Shown here piece by piece: positions 9,190 through 19,367 of a stretch of DNA of 29,343 bases. Where the stretch lies: the NCBI GenBank assembly GCA_035642125.1, contig DASQSZ010000134.1:1-29343 (forward strand). Direction: 5' to 3'. A model generated the notes under the pieces. The model had not been told where the DNA came from and made no database searches. It worked only from the letters and a program-made list of their open reading frames with translations. The stretch comes from CALAED01 sp937891035. GTDB taxonomy: Bacteria > Actinomycetota > Actinomycetes > Streptosporangiales > Streptosporangiaceae. A program made the translations under genes and the position numbers. The first letter of the stretch is position 1. Each line of letters opens with the position of its first letter.

Positions 9190-11121
9190 ATGACTGAGAT
9201 CGAAAGGCACTCGTACGACGTCGTAGTAATCGGTGCCGGCGGCGCGGGACTGCGGGCGGCCATTGAGGCCAGGCTGCAGGGCAAGAAGACCGCGATCATC
9301 TCCAAATCGCTGTTCGGCAAGGCGCACACGGTCATGGCCGAGGGCGGCGCCGCGGCGGCGATGGGCAACGTCAACGCCCGCGACAACTGGCAGGTCCACT
9401 TCCGCGACACGATGCGCGGCGGCAAGTTCCTCAACAACTGGCGCATGGCCGAGTTGCACGCCAAAGAGTCCCCGGACCGGGTCTGGGAGCTGGAGGCGTG
9501 GGGTGCGCTGTTCGACCGTACGAAGGACGGCAAGATCAGCCAGCGCAACTTCGGCGGGCACGAGTACCCGCGGCTGGCGCATGTCGGCGACCGTACGGGC
9601 CTCGAGCTGATCCGCACCGCCCAGCAGAAGGTGGTCGCGCTGCAGCAGGAGGACCACGCCGAGTTCGGCGACTACGAGGCCCGCCTCAAGGTGTGGGCGG
9701 AGACCACCGTCACCCGCCTGCTCAAGGATGGCGACCGCGTCTGCGGCGCCTTCGGCTACGTGCGCGAGACCGGCAAGTTCGTCGTCTTCGAGGCGCCGGC
9801 GGTGGTGCTGGCGACCGGCGGCATCGGCAAGGCGTTCAAGGTCACCTCCAACTCCTGGGAGTACACCGGGGACGGGCACGCGCTCGCGCTGCTGGCTGGG
9901 GCGACGCTGGTGAACATGGAGTTCGTGCAGTTCCACCCGACCGGCATGGTCTGGCCGCCGTCGGTGAAGGGCATCCTTGTGACCGAGTCGGTGCGCGGCG
10001 ACGGCGGGGTGCTGCGCAATTCAGAGCACAAGCGGTTCATGTTCGACTACATCCCGGATGTGTTCAAGGACAAGTACGCCACCACCGAGGAAGAGGCCGA
10101 CCGCTGGTACGACGACCCCGACAACAACCGGCGCCCGCCTGAGCTGCTGCCCCGCGACGAGGTGGCCCGGGCGATCAACGCCGAGGTGAAGGCCGGTCGC
10201 GGCTCACCGCACGGCGGGGTGTTCCTCGACGTCTCCGAACGGTTGCCCGCCGACGAGATCAGGCGCCGGCTGCCGTCGATGCACCACCAGTTCAAAGAGC
10301 TGGCCGACGTCGACATCACCGCCGAGCCGATGGAAGTCGGCCCCACCTGCCATTACGTGATGGGCGGCGTGGAGGTCGACGCCGACTCGGCGGCCGCGAT
10401 GGTGCCCGGTCTGTTCGCCGCCGGCGAGGTGGCCGGCGGCATGCACGGCTCCAACCGGCTGGGCGGCAACTCGCTCAGCGACCTGCTCGTCTTCGGCCGG
10501 CGGGCCGGTCGCGGCGCGGCGCGGTACGTGGATGAGCTGGCCGCTCGTCCCGCGGTGCCCGATGACGTGGTGGCTGCCGCGGTCGAGGAGGCGCTGACTC
10601 CGTTCGAGCGGGAGGCCGGCGAGAACCCCTACACCCTGCACGGTGAGCTGCAGCAGACGATGAACGACCTGGTCGGCATCATCCGCAAGGAAGAGGAGCT
10701 GGTCCAGGCGCTGGCCGCGCTGGAGAAGCTGCGGGAGCGCGTCGCGACGGTCAGCGTCGACGCGGTGCCCGGCGGGTTGGCCCGGGCCTACCATCCGGCC
10801 TGGCATCTCGCGCTCGATCTGCGCAACATGCTGCTGGTCTCCGAGTGCATCGCCAAGGCGGCGCTGGAACGGCAGGAGAGCAGGGGCGGGCACACCCGCG
10901 ACGACTACCCGGCGATGTCCGCCGACTGGCGGAAGATCAACCTGATCTGCAGGCTGGCGGCCGAAGACAAAGGCGTCGAGCTCGTCCAGCAGATCGCCGA
11001 ACCGATGCGAGACGACCTGATCGGCCTGTTCGAGGTCGACGAACTGCGCAAGTACCTGTCCGAGGCGGAGCTGCCGTCGGGCGTGCGGGAGGCGCAGCCG
11101 GAGGAAGGGCAAGGGCAGTGA
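9190..11121 (+). CDS. sdhA: Succinate dehydrogenase/fumarate reductase flavoprotein subunit
   Basis: This 643-residue FAD subunit oxidises succinate to fumarate. The Rossmann dinucleotide motif is GAGGAG (15-20). H46 in KAHTVMAEGG is the expected covalent FAD attachment site. Substrate and catalytic residues are visible in FHPTGMVWP (248-256), ESVRGDGG (266-273), CHYVMGG with H388, and SNRLGGNSLSDLLVFG with R423. The length and the WP-containing loop match the longer actinobacterial Sdh1/FrdA-like group. AGGA precedes the ATG by 7 bases. Its TGA overlaps the GTG of the iron-sulfur gene (GTGA), so the two are coupled. Activity as a fumarate reductase cannot be excluded from sequence. Confidence 0.96.
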   Translation: MTEIERHSYDVVVIGAGGAGLRAAIEARLQGKKTAIISKSLFGKAHTVMAEGGAAAAMGNVNARDNWQVHFRDTMRGGKFLNNWRMAELHAKESPDRVWELEAWGALFDRTKDGKISQRNFGGHEYPRLAHVGDRTGLELIRTAQQKVVALQQEDHAEFGDYEARLKVWAETTVTRLLKDGDRVCGAFGYVRETGKFVVFEAPAVVLATGGIGKAFKVTSNSWEYTGDGHALALLAGATLVNMEFVQFHPTGMVWPPSVKGILVTESVRGDGGVLRNSEHKRFMFDYIPDVFKDKYATTEEEADRWYDDPDNNRRPPELLPRDEVARAINAEVKAGRGSPHGGVFLDVSERLPADEIRRRLPSMHHQFKELADVDITAEPMEVGPTCHYVMGGVEVDADSAAAMVPGLFAAGEVAGGMHGSNRLGGNSLSDLLVFGRRAGRGAARYVDELAARPAVPDDVVAAAVEEALTPFEREAGENPYTLHGELQQTMNDLVGIIRKEEELVQALAALEKLRERVATVSVDAVPGGLARAYHPAWHLALDLRNMLLVSECIAKAALERQESRGGHTRDDYPAMSADWRKINLICRLAAEDKGVELVQQIAEPMRDDLIGLFEVDELRKYLSEAELPSGVREAQPEEGQGQ

Positions 11122-11885
11122 GTTACCAGGCGAAGTTCCGGGTGTGGCGCGGCGAGGCCGGTGCGGGCGCGCTGCGCGACTACACCGTAGAGGTCAACGA
11201 GGGCGAGGTGGTGCTGGACATCATCCATCGGTTGCAGGCCACCCAGGCCCCCGACCTCGCGGTGCGCTGGAACTGCAAGGCGGGCAAGTGCGGCTCGTGT
11301 TCCGCGGAGATCAACGGCATGCCGCGGCTGCTGTGCATGACCCGGATGTCGACCTTCGCCGAAGACGAGACGGTGACCGTCACCCCCATCCGTACGTTCC
11401 CGGTGATCCGCGATCTGGTGCCCGACGTCAGCTGGAACTACGCGAAGGCCCGCGAGGTCCCCTCCTTCGACCCCGGTGACGTCAAGCCGGGCGAGTTCCG
11501 GATGATGCAGCGGGACGTCGCCCGATCCCAAGAGTTCCGCAAATGCATCGAGTGCTTCTTGTGCAACAACGTCTGCCACGTCGTCCGCGACCACGAGGAG
11601 AACATGCCGGCCTTCGCCGGGCCGCGTTTCCTCATGCGCGTCGCCGAACTGGAGATGCACCCGGCCGACACCGCCGACCGGCGCAAGATCGCCCAGTCCG
11701 ACCACGGCCTCGGTTTTTGCAACATCACCAAATGCTGCACCGAGGTCTGCCCCGAGCACATCAAGATCACCGACAATGCCCTGATCCCGATGAAGGAGCG
11801 CGTCGCCGGGCGCAGCTACGATCCGCTGGTCTGGCTCGGCAACAAGATCACCCGTCGCAAGCACACTGACACACCCAAGTCCTAA
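11118..11885 (+). CDS. sdhB: Succinate dehydrogenase/fumarate reductase iron-sulfur subunit
   Basis: This is a 255-residue electron-transfer subunit. The N-terminal [2Fe-2S] ferredoxin domain has C53, C58 and C61 in NCKAGKCGSC, with C73. The C-terminal domain has C143/C146/C149 in CIECFLCNNVC, with C153, and C201/C206/C207/C211 in FCNITKCCTEVCP, ligands for the [4Fe-4S] and [3Fe-4S] clusters. The start is the GTG at 11118, overlapping the sdhA stop by four bases, with GAGGAAGGG just upstream. The frame is open further upstream, but that part is antiparallel nonsense within sdhA. It completes the Sdh1 complex. A hairpin 44 bases after its stop probably ends the transcript. Confidence 0.96.
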   Translation: MSYQAKFRVWRGEAGAGALRDYTVEVNEGEVVLDIIHRLQATQAPDLAVRWNCKAGKCGSCSAEINGMPRLLCMTRMSTFAEDETVTVTPIRTFPVIRDLVPDVSWNYAKAREVPSFDPGDVKPGEFRMMQRDVARSQEFRKCIECFLCNNVCHVVRDHEENMPAFAGPRFLMRVAELEMHPADTADRRKIAQSDHGLGFCNITKCCTEVCPEHIKITDNALIPMKERVAGRSYDPLVWLGNKITRRKHTDTPKS

Positions 11886-11887
11886 GA

Positions 11888-11911
11888 GTCCGTGGGTCCG
11901 TGGGTCCATGG
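11888..11911 (+). repeat. Three tandem 8-base repeats
   Basis: GTCCGTGG occurs twice, followed by GTCCATGG, immediately after the sdhB stop codon. The array is short and of unknown meaning, probably slippage in a 3' untranslated region. Confidence 0.7.
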
Positions 11912-11928
11912 GTCGAAGCCTGGTCGGT

Positions 11929-11951
11929 GGGCCGAGCGCGTCACTCGGCCC
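11929..11951. terminator. Bidirectional terminator-like hairpin between sdhB and the STAND regulator
   Basis: GGGCCGAG (11929-11936) and CTCGGCCC (11944-11951) form a perfect 8-base stem around a 7-base loop. The regulator's stop codon (11941-11943) lies in the loop. No U-tract follows on either side, which is common for actinomycete terminators. The location between convergent genes fits termination in both directions. Confidence 0.65.
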
Positions 11952-14421
11952 GGGGCGGCAGGGTGAGGACCCAGTTGGCGACCTGCACCCGCGAGCCGCA
12001 GGCCAGCTTGCGCATGATCTTGCGCAGATGGTTGACGGCCGTCCATTCCGCGATGCCGAGTCGGCGCGCGATCTCTCTGTTGGTCATGCCGGCGGCCACC
12101 AGTTCGGCGACCTCCATCTCGCGATGGGTCAGCGGGTTGTCGCGGCCGCCGCCCGCCGGCCGGCGGCGGCGCTGGGGCTGGAACGGCGCAAGCGCCTCGG
12201 CGATGGCCTCGTGCAGCGGACGCCACGCGGCGGCGGTCCACTCCTCATCGAACAGCTCATCGCCCAGCCGCACCCGCGCCTCGTCGACGACCTCGTCGAG
12301 CCGCCTTCGCTCGACCTCCGAGACCGCCAGGCCGTTGCGCTCGCGCAGCTGCGCCCCGACTCCCAGATTCCGCACCGCGCGCCGCCACGACTCGGTCATC
12401 CGGCCGTGCCGGACCGTCATCAAGATGCCGAGGATTTCCAGGCCGGTCCCGCACGCCGGCCGGTCGCCGAGGTCGTCCAGCCTGAGCATGGCGGTCCTGG
12501 CGAGTTGCTCGGCCTCTTCCAGTCGATCGTCGGCCATCGCGATTTCGGCCAGGACGTACTGGCTGAGCGCGACGTTGCGCGCGTCCCGCGCGTTGGTGAG
12601 CTCCTGGAGCGCGGATTCGGCCAGCTTCCTTGCGGCGGCGTTGTCGCCGCCGGCCAGACGGACCCGCGCCAGGTCGATCGTCGCCATGGCGTGTTCCCTG
12701 GACGCGTCGCCGATCTTCAGCAGCCGGGCCGTGCTTTCCTTGAGCAGCCGCTCGGCGGTGGCGATGTCGCCTTGATGGAAGGCGAGCCGGCCGAGCAGGC
12801 CCAGGCAAACGGCGATCCCGCGGGCGTCGCGCGACTCTTCGTAGCGCTGCCTGGCGAAGTTGAGGCGGCGCTCGGCGGCCCGTGTCTCGCCCAGGCCGAG
12901 GAGCAACTCGCCAAGCACCTCGTGCACCTCGGGGCTGATGTCGGCGGGCCGGTCGGCGAGGTCGAGTCCTTCTTCGAGCCACGCCACGCCCTCGCGGAGC
13001 GCGCCCGCCGCGTGCCAGTGCAGGCGGAGCGCGGCCGCGAACTCGGCCGTCGCCGTGCCGTCGCCCGCGTCGATGAGGAAGCGCAGCGCGGCCCGCAGGT
13101 CGGCGTGCCAGTCGGCGAGACGGCTGAGCCACCACGACTGGTCGGCGCCGGTCAGGCCCTGCCGCGCGGCGCGCGCCATGGCCTGGAAGTAGTCGGCGTG
13201 CGCGCGCATGACCTCGTCGTACTCGCCCCGTTTGCGCAGCGCGGTCAGCAACTGCCGGCGCACCAGGCCGAGCAGGCGAAAGGCGATCTCGCCGTCGGGC
13301 CGGTCGCTGGCCAGCAGCAGGTTCTTGTCGACGAGCGACTCGATCAGCTGTGCGGCTTGGCCCGTCCACGGGCGGGCGACGCCCTTGGCCGCCGCCGCCC
13401 CGAACTCGCCTTCGAAGGCGGCCAGCCGGTCGAGGAAGGCCCGCTCCACCGAGTTCAGCCGGCCCAGGCCCGCCTCGATCGCCGTGTCCATGTCGGTGTA
13501 CCGCGACATCGTGTCGGCGCTCGTGCCCGAGATCACACCGAGGTCATCGTCGAGATCGGCCAGCAGGGCCTGAGGCGAGGAAAGCTTGGCGCTCGCCGCG
13601 GCCAGTTCGATGGCGAGCGGCAGCCCGTCCAGGCGCCGGCACAAGGTGGCGACCGCCTCGCGGTTGTCCTCGGTGAGCGTGAAGCCCGGCCGGACCGCGC
13701 GGGCCCGGTGTACGAACAGCTGTACGGCCGGCACGCGCTCGAGTTCGGCGAGCGACCCGTTGATCGAGCCGTCGAAAGAACCGTTGGGCGACCTGTCCGG
13801 CGAGCCGTCGCGCGGGTCGCCGGGCACCGCCAGCGGGCCCAGCCGGACCAGGCTCTCGCCGTACACCCCGAGGGGCTCGGGGGCGGCGACCAGTACGGTC
13901 AGCCGCGGGCAGGCGGACACCAGGCCGGCGACCAAGGGCGCCAGCTCGGTCAGCACCCGCTCACCCGCGTCGATGACCAGGAGAAAATCACGGTCGTGCA
14001 GATAGGCGAGCAGCAAATCCCGCGCCCTGTCCGGATCCTCGACGAGCTCGGCCGAGTGCAGGCCGAGCGCGGTGGCCAAATGAATGGCGGGGTGGTCCGC
14101 GACATGGTTCGGGTTGTACGGCGACTCCGGGTCGTCGAGGTCGGCGAACCGGCCGCCGTGCGGGAAGTCGAAGGCAAGGTCTTCAAAGAGCGCCGCCACC
14201 AACCGGCTCTTGCCCACGGCGACCGGTCCGGTCAACGTGATCAGCCGGAACGCCGGGTCGAGCAGCTTGTTGCGCAACTCGGCGAACTCCGCGTCCCGAC
14301 CCACGAACGTCGTGGGCGCGTGGACCATCGAGGAGCCTGCGGTATAAGCGGCAGACGCATCTGGGCGCGCGGCATTCTGTACGGGGTTACGCCGCAGCAG
14401 GTCTTGCTGGGGGAAACGCAC
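11941..14421 (-). CDS. STAND-type transcriptional regulator with C-terminal LuxR HTH
   Basis: This large 826-residue regulator has an N-terminal NTPase module entered at FVGRDAEFAEL (39-49). Its P-loop is TGPVAVGKSR (64-73), its Walker B-like strand FLLVIDAGE (146-154), and GLPLAIELAAAS is typical of NB-ARC/AAA STAND proteins. A helical, TPR-like middle follows (about 390-700). The end is a LuxR HTH from about 763, LTHREMEVAELV and TNREIARRLGIAEWTAVNH. Such proteins use ATP-dependent oligomerisation to switch transcription, often of specialised metabolism. The GTG start at 14421 has AAGGAG 6 bases upstream. The usual Walker B 'DNCEH' reads DAGER here. A linker at 201-224 is rich in short G/S/D/P repeats. 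It lies 126 bases downstream of the isoprenoid operon, same strand, so it may control it. Confidence 0.9.
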   Translation of the reverse strand: MRFPQQDLLRRNPVQNAARPDASAAYTAGSSMVHAPTTFVGRDAEFAELRNKLLDPAFRLITLTGPVAVGKSRLVAALFEDLAFDFPHGGRFADLDDPESPYNPNHVADHPAIHLATALGLHSAELVEDPDRARDLLLAYLHDRDFLLVIDAGERVLTELAPLVAGLVSACPRLTVLVAAPEPLGVYGESLVRLGPLAVPGDPRDGSPDRSPNGSFDGSINGSLAELERVPAVQLFVHRARAVRPGFTLTEDNREAVATLCRRLDGLPLAIELAAASAKLSSPQALLADLDDDLGVISGTSADTMSRYTDMDTAIEAGLGRLNSVERAFLDRLAAFEGEFGAAAAKGVARPWTGQAAQLIESLVDKNLLLASDRPDGEIAFRLLGLVRRQLLTALRKRGEYDEVMRAHADYFQAMARAARQGLTGADQSWWLSRLADWHADLRAALRFLIDAGDGTATAEFAAALRLHWHAAGALREGVAWLEEGLDLADRPADISPEVHEVLGELLLGLGETRAAERRLNFARQRYEESRDARGIAVCLGLLGRLAFHQGDIATAERLLKESTARLLKIGDASREHAMATIDLARVRLAGGDNAAARKLAESALQELTNARDARNVALSQYVLAEIAMADDRLEEAEQLARTAMLRLDDLGDRPACGTGLEILGILMTVRHGRMTESWRRAVRNLGVGAQLRERNGLAVSEVERRRLDEVVDEARVRLGDELFDEEWTAAAWRPLHEAIAEALAPFQPQRRRRPAGGGRDNPLTHREMEVAELVAAGMTNREIARRLGIAEWTAVNHLRKIMRKLACGSRVQVANWVLTLPPRAE

Positions 14422-14547
14422 CTTAGCTCCTTCGTCGAAACTGGCAAATCCTGGTTGCCGTTCGTAGCTGAGCCTCTGTCAGCCAAGATAAGAAGGCTTT
14501 CGTCGTTTCCGGGTGGCCTGTAAATGCAGCCCAGCGGCAACATCCTG

Positions 14548-16053
14548 TTACGCGGCAGGCATATCGGCAGGTAGATCGGCGATAAGGGCGGCGACGCGAC
14601 CGCGGCAAGTGCCGCAACCGGTGCCGCTGCGGAGCCGGTCGCGCAGCGCCTCGACGGTGCGGGCCCCGGCGGCGAACTCCCTGACGATGTCCTCGCGCGT
14701 CACCCCATTACAACGGCAGACCGTCGCATCCTCGCGTAGGTCCGGCCCGCTGTCGTCCGTTCCCTGGCGTAGCCCCCGGAACAGCAGCACCTTCGGGTCG
14801 GGCGGGGCGACGGTGCCCCGGTCGAACAGCTGGGTGACCAGGCCGCTGGTCTCGTCGTCGCCGAGCAGGATGGCGCCGACGAGGCGTTCGTCGCGCAGGA
14901 CGAGCTTTTTGTACGTGCGGCCGCGGGCGTCGCTGAACACCACGCTGGCCGCGTCGTCGTCGGTGTCTGGGTCGGGATTAACCTCCCCCATGGCGACCAG
15001 GTCGAGGTCGGCCGCCTTGAGCCGAGTGACCTCGGCCGAGCCGGTGTACAAGGCCGTGCTCTCTGGATCGGTGATCCGCTCGGCCAGCACTCTCGCCTGC
15101 TCCCAGGCGGAGTCGAGCAGTCCGCCCGCGATGGCGGGGTGCTGGGCGCAGTCGCCGATCGCGTGGATCCGCGGGTCGCTGGTGCGCAGTTCGTCGTCAA
15201 CCACGATCCCGCGTTCGACGCGCAGGCCCGCGTCGGCGGCAAGTGCGGTGCTTGGCCGGATGCCGCACGCGAACACCACGAGATCCGCCGGGATCCGCTC
15301 GCCGCTGTCGAGGATCACGCCGTCCGCTCGGTCGGCGCCGCTCACCTCGACCGCGGTGGCGTTCACCCGCACGTCGATTCCCACGTCGCCGTAGGCGGCC
15401 CCCAAGATCTTGCCGCCCTCGGCGTCGAGCCGGGCCTCCATCAGCCACGGCGCCATGTGCAGAACGCAGACGTCCAGGCCGCGGCCGGCCAGGCCGCGCG
15501 CGGCCTCCAGGCCGAGCACGCCGCCGCCCACCACCACGACCCGGCGGGCGGCGTCCGCGGCGGCCGCCAGCGCACGGCAGTCGGCCAAGGTGCGGAACGC
15601 GAAGACGCCGGGGCGCAGCCCGCCGTCCGCCGTACGGACGCCGCCGACCGGTGGGATCAGCGGATCGGCCCCGGTGGCCAGCACGAGGGTGTCGTAACCG
15701 ATGCCGCCACCGTCCGCGGTGCGCACCTGACGGCGTTCCCTGTCGATGCCCAAGACCGCGGTGCCGAGCCGCACCGCGACCTCATCCTCCGGGACCGGCA
15801 GCACGATGTCCTCCTCGGCGGCGGCGCCGGCGAGCACGTTCGTGAGCTGCACCCGGTTGTACGGCCGGTGCGGCTCCGCGCCAAGCAGGGTCACCGCGAC
15901 CCGTCCGCCGACGTCCCGCTGGGCGATCTCGTCGGCCAGCCGGGTACCGGCCATCCCGGCGCCCACGATGACGACCCTCTGGGGGGTCCAGCGTGCGGCG
16001 CGCGCCTGCGGCGCGCTCGTGTCTGCCGCGCTCATGTTGGGCCGGCCGTTCAT
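14548..16053 (-). CDS. NAD(P)H/FAD oxidoreductase with BFD-type [2Fe-2S] domain (NasB-like)
   Basis: This 501-residue pyridine nucleotide-disulphide oxidoreductase-type protein has an FAD motif VIVGAGMAG (28-36), an NAD(P) motif VVVVGGGVLGLEAA (172-185), and the FAD-ribityl loop IHAIGDCAQ (296-304). The C-terminal BFD-like domain has four cysteines: C446 and C448 in VCRCNGVTRED, C480 and C483 in GTGCGTC. This resembles the front half of assimilatory nitrite reductase and the electron-transfer subunit of assimilatory nitrate reductases. It would pass electrons from NAD(P)H to a partner, most simply the molybdoenzyme whose stop overlaps its ATG (ATGA). It is the last gene of the operon. It could also reduce another iron-sulfur protein; no partner is proven. 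Confidence 0.85.
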   Translation of the reverse strand: MNGRPNMSAADTSAPQARAARWTPQRVVIVGAGMAGTRLADEIAQRDVGGRVAVTLLGAEPHRPYNRVQLTNVLAGAAAEEDIVLPVPEDEVAVRLGTAVLGIDRERRQVRTADGGGIGYDTLVLATGADPLIPPVGGVRTADGGLRPGVFAFRTLADCRALAAAADAARRVVVVGGGVLGLEAARGLAGRGLDVCVLHMAPWLMEARLDAEGGKILGAAYGDVGIDVRVNATAVEVSGADRADGVILDSGERIPADLVVFACGIRPSTALAADAGLRVERGIVVDDELRTSDPRIHAIGDCAQHPAIAGGLLDSAWEQARVLAERITDPESTALYTGSAEVTRLKAADLDLVAMGEVNPDPDTDDDAASVVFSDARGRTYKKLVLRDERLVGAILLGDDETSGLVTQLFDRGTVAPPDPKVLLFRGLRQGTDDSGPDLREDATVCRCNGVTREDIVREFAAGARTVEALRDRLRSGTGCGTCRGRVAALIADLPADMPAA

Positions 16054-18182
16054 GCCGCTGAGGGGTGGAGTCGGTCGGCCACGGCGAGCGGCGGCTCCAG
16101 CCGCACGGCGCAGACCTTGAACTCAGGCATGCGCGACACCGGGTCCAATGCGGGGTTGGTGACCAGGTTGACCCGCTGGTCGCCCGGCCAGTGGAACGGC
16201 ATGAACACCGTGTCCAGGCGGATCTCGTCGCTGAGCCGCACTACGGCCCGCGCCGTACCGCGCCGGGACACCACGCGGATCTCCTGCCCGTCGGCGAACC
16301 CAAGCCGCTCCGCCAGCTGGGGATGCAGCTCCACGAACGCGCCCGGCTCGGCCTCGCGCAGCGCGTGGATCCGGCGGGTCTGGCTGCCGCTTTGGTACTG
16401 CGCCAGCACTCGGCCGGTGATGAGCTGGAGCGGGAAGTCCGCGTCGATGCTCTCGGCGGGCGGCCGGTGGCGTACCGCGGCGAACCGGGCGCGGCCGTCA
16501 GCGGTGGGGAAGCGGTCGGCGAACAACCGCGGCGTGCCGTGCTCACCCGGATGCGGCCAGTAGACCGCGGCCCCGGAATCGAGCGCGTCGGTGGTGATCC
16601 CCGAGTAGTCGGCCGGGCCGCCCGCGCTGGCGCGGCGCAGCTCGGCGAAGACCGCCGCCGGATCGGCTTCGAAACCGTCCGGCCGGCCGAGCCGGGCCGC
16701 GAGGGCGGCCAGGATCTCCAGGTCGGTGCGCACGCCCGGCGGCGGAGCGACGGCGCGCCGGCGGCGCAGCACCCGGCCTTCCAGATTGGTCATCGTGCCT
16801 TCCTCCTCGGCCCACTGGGCCGCCGGCAAGACCACGTCGGCGAGCTTGGCCGTCTCCGACAGGACAAGGTCGCTGACGGCGAGGAAATCGAGCGCGGCCA
16901 GCCGGCGTTCGGCAAGCCCGGCCTGCGGCGCCGACACCGCGATGTTGCTGCCGGCCACGAACATCGCCTTCGGCCCGTCCGGGGTGCCGAGCGACTCGAT
17001 CAGCTCCTGCGCCGAGCGTCCGGGACCGGGCAGGACGTCCGGGTCGACGCCCCACACCCCGGCCACGTGCGCCCTGGCGTCCGGGTCGTCGATGCGGCGG
17101 TAGCCGGGCAACTGGTCGGCCTTTTGGCCGTGTTCGCGCCCGCCCTGGCCGTTGCCCTGCCCGGTGATCGAGCCGAACCCGGAGCCGGGCCGGCCCGGCA
17201 GGCCGAGGGCCAGCGCCAGGTTGATGAACGCGCGGACCGTGTCCACGCCCTTGCTGTGCTGTTCTGCGCCGCGCGCGGTCAGCACCATGGCGCCGCCGTT
17301 CGCCCGCCCGGCGGCCAGCATCCTGACGGCCGCGCGCTGCTCGCTGACCGGCACCCCGGTGATGCGTTCGACGCGCTCCGGCCAGTAGGCCGAGACGTTG
17401 CGCCGCACCTCGTCGAACCCGGTGGTCCGCGCCGCGATGTAGTCGGTGTCGATCAGGCCTTCCGCGATCGCGATGTGCAGCAGCCCGTTGGCCAGCGCGA
17501 GGTCGGTGCCGGGGGTCACCTGCAGGTGCAGGTCGGCGTCGCGCGCGGTCTGACTGCGCCGCGGATCGACCACGATGAGCCCGCGGTCATCGCCGGCGCC
17601 CGGCAGGTGCCGGACGAACGGCGGCATGGTCTCGGCCACGTTGGCGCCCACCAGCAAGACCGCGCCGGCCGACGCGATGTCGGTGACGGGGAACGGCAGC
17701 CCGCGGTCGACGCCGAACGCGGCGTTCGCGGCCGCCGCCGCCGACGACATGCAAAACCGGCCGTTGTAGTCGATGTTGGCGGTGCCCAGCGCGACCCGGG
17801 CGAACTTGCCGAGCAGATAGGCCTTCTCGTTGGTCAGGCCGCCGCCGCCGAACACGGCGACCGCGTCCCGGCCATGAGCGTCTTGGATCCGGCGCAGCTC
17901 GGCCGCGATCCGGTCGAGCGCGGCGTCCCAGGACACCGGCTCGAGCGGGGCCGTCCGCGTCCGGCGCATCAGCGGCGTGGTCAGCCGGTCGGGGGAGGAC
18001 AGCAGCTCGGCCGCCGTCCACCCCTTCCGGCACAACCCGCCACCGTTCACGGGGAAGTCGCGCGGTTCGACGTCGGCCCCGCCGCCCGGGCGTGGCCGCA
18101 GCGTCATCGCGCATTGAAGAGCGCAGTACGGGCAGTGGGTCGGCACGCCCGCCGTGGCTTCTTCGACAACCTTCAGTGGCAT
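16050..18182 (-). CDS. nasA: Molybdopterin oxidoreductase, assimilatory nitrate reductase (NasA)-like
   Basis: This 710-residue enzyme of the DMSO reductase superfamily carries an N-terminal [4Fe-4S] site (C17, C20, C24 in HCPYCALQC and C51 in LCRKGW) and bis-MGD domains. The likely Mo ligand is C144 in NGRFCMSSA. The stretch GREHGQKADQLPGYR is a hallmark of NasA/NarB-type assimilatory nitrate reductases and related formate dehydrogenases. The C-terminal molydopterin-binding barrel includes ITGRVLAQYQSGSQTRR. No Tat signal is visible, so it is cytoplasmic. The ATG at 18182 is preferred to the adjacent GTG at 18185. It lies 12 bases after the ispG stop and is coupled to the FAD/[2Fe-2S] reductase. 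Nitrate reduction is the default guess; the isoprenoid context leaves the substrate open. Confidence 0.82.
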   Translation of the reverse strand: MPLKVVEEATAGVPTHCPYCALQCAMTLRPRPGGGADVEPRDFPVNGGGLCRKGWTAAELLSSPDRLTTPLMRRTRTAPLEPVSWDAALDRIAAELRRIQDAHGRDAVAVFGGGGLTNEKAYLLGKFARVALGTANIDYNGRFCMSSAAAAANAAFGVDRGLPFPVTDIASAGAVLLVGANVAETMPPFVRHLPGAGDDRGLIVVDPRRSQTARDADLHLQVTPGTDLALANGLLHIAIAEGLIDTDYIAARTTGFDEVRRNVSAYWPERVERITGVPVSEQRAAVRMLAAGRANGGAMVLTARGAEQHSKGVDTVRAFINLALALGLPGRPGSGFGSITGQGNGQGGREHGQKADQLPGYRRIDDPDARAHVAGVWGVDPDVLPGPGRSAQELIESLGTPDGPKAMFVAGSNIAVSAPQAGLAERRLAALDFLAVSDLVLSETAKLADVVLPAAQWAEEEGTMTNLEGRVLRRRRAVAPPPGVRTDLEILAALAARLGRPDGFEADPAAVFAELRRASAGGPADYSGITTDALDSGAAVYWPHPGEHGTPRLFADRFPTADGRARFAAVRHRPPAESIDADFPLQLITGRVLAQYQSGSQTRRIHALREAEPGAFVELHPQLAERLGFADGQEIRVVSRRGTARAVVRLSDEIRLDTVFMPFHWPGDQRVNLVTNPALDPVSRMPEFKVCAVRLEPPLAVADRLHPSAA

Positions 18183-18194
18183 CACGGACCGCCG

Positions 18195-19367
<1,173 letters not shown>

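Noticed and set aside
11908..14523. Long + strand open frame opposite the STAND regulator
   Set aside because: The - strand protein has clear P-loop and LuxR motifs; the antisense product has no family features.
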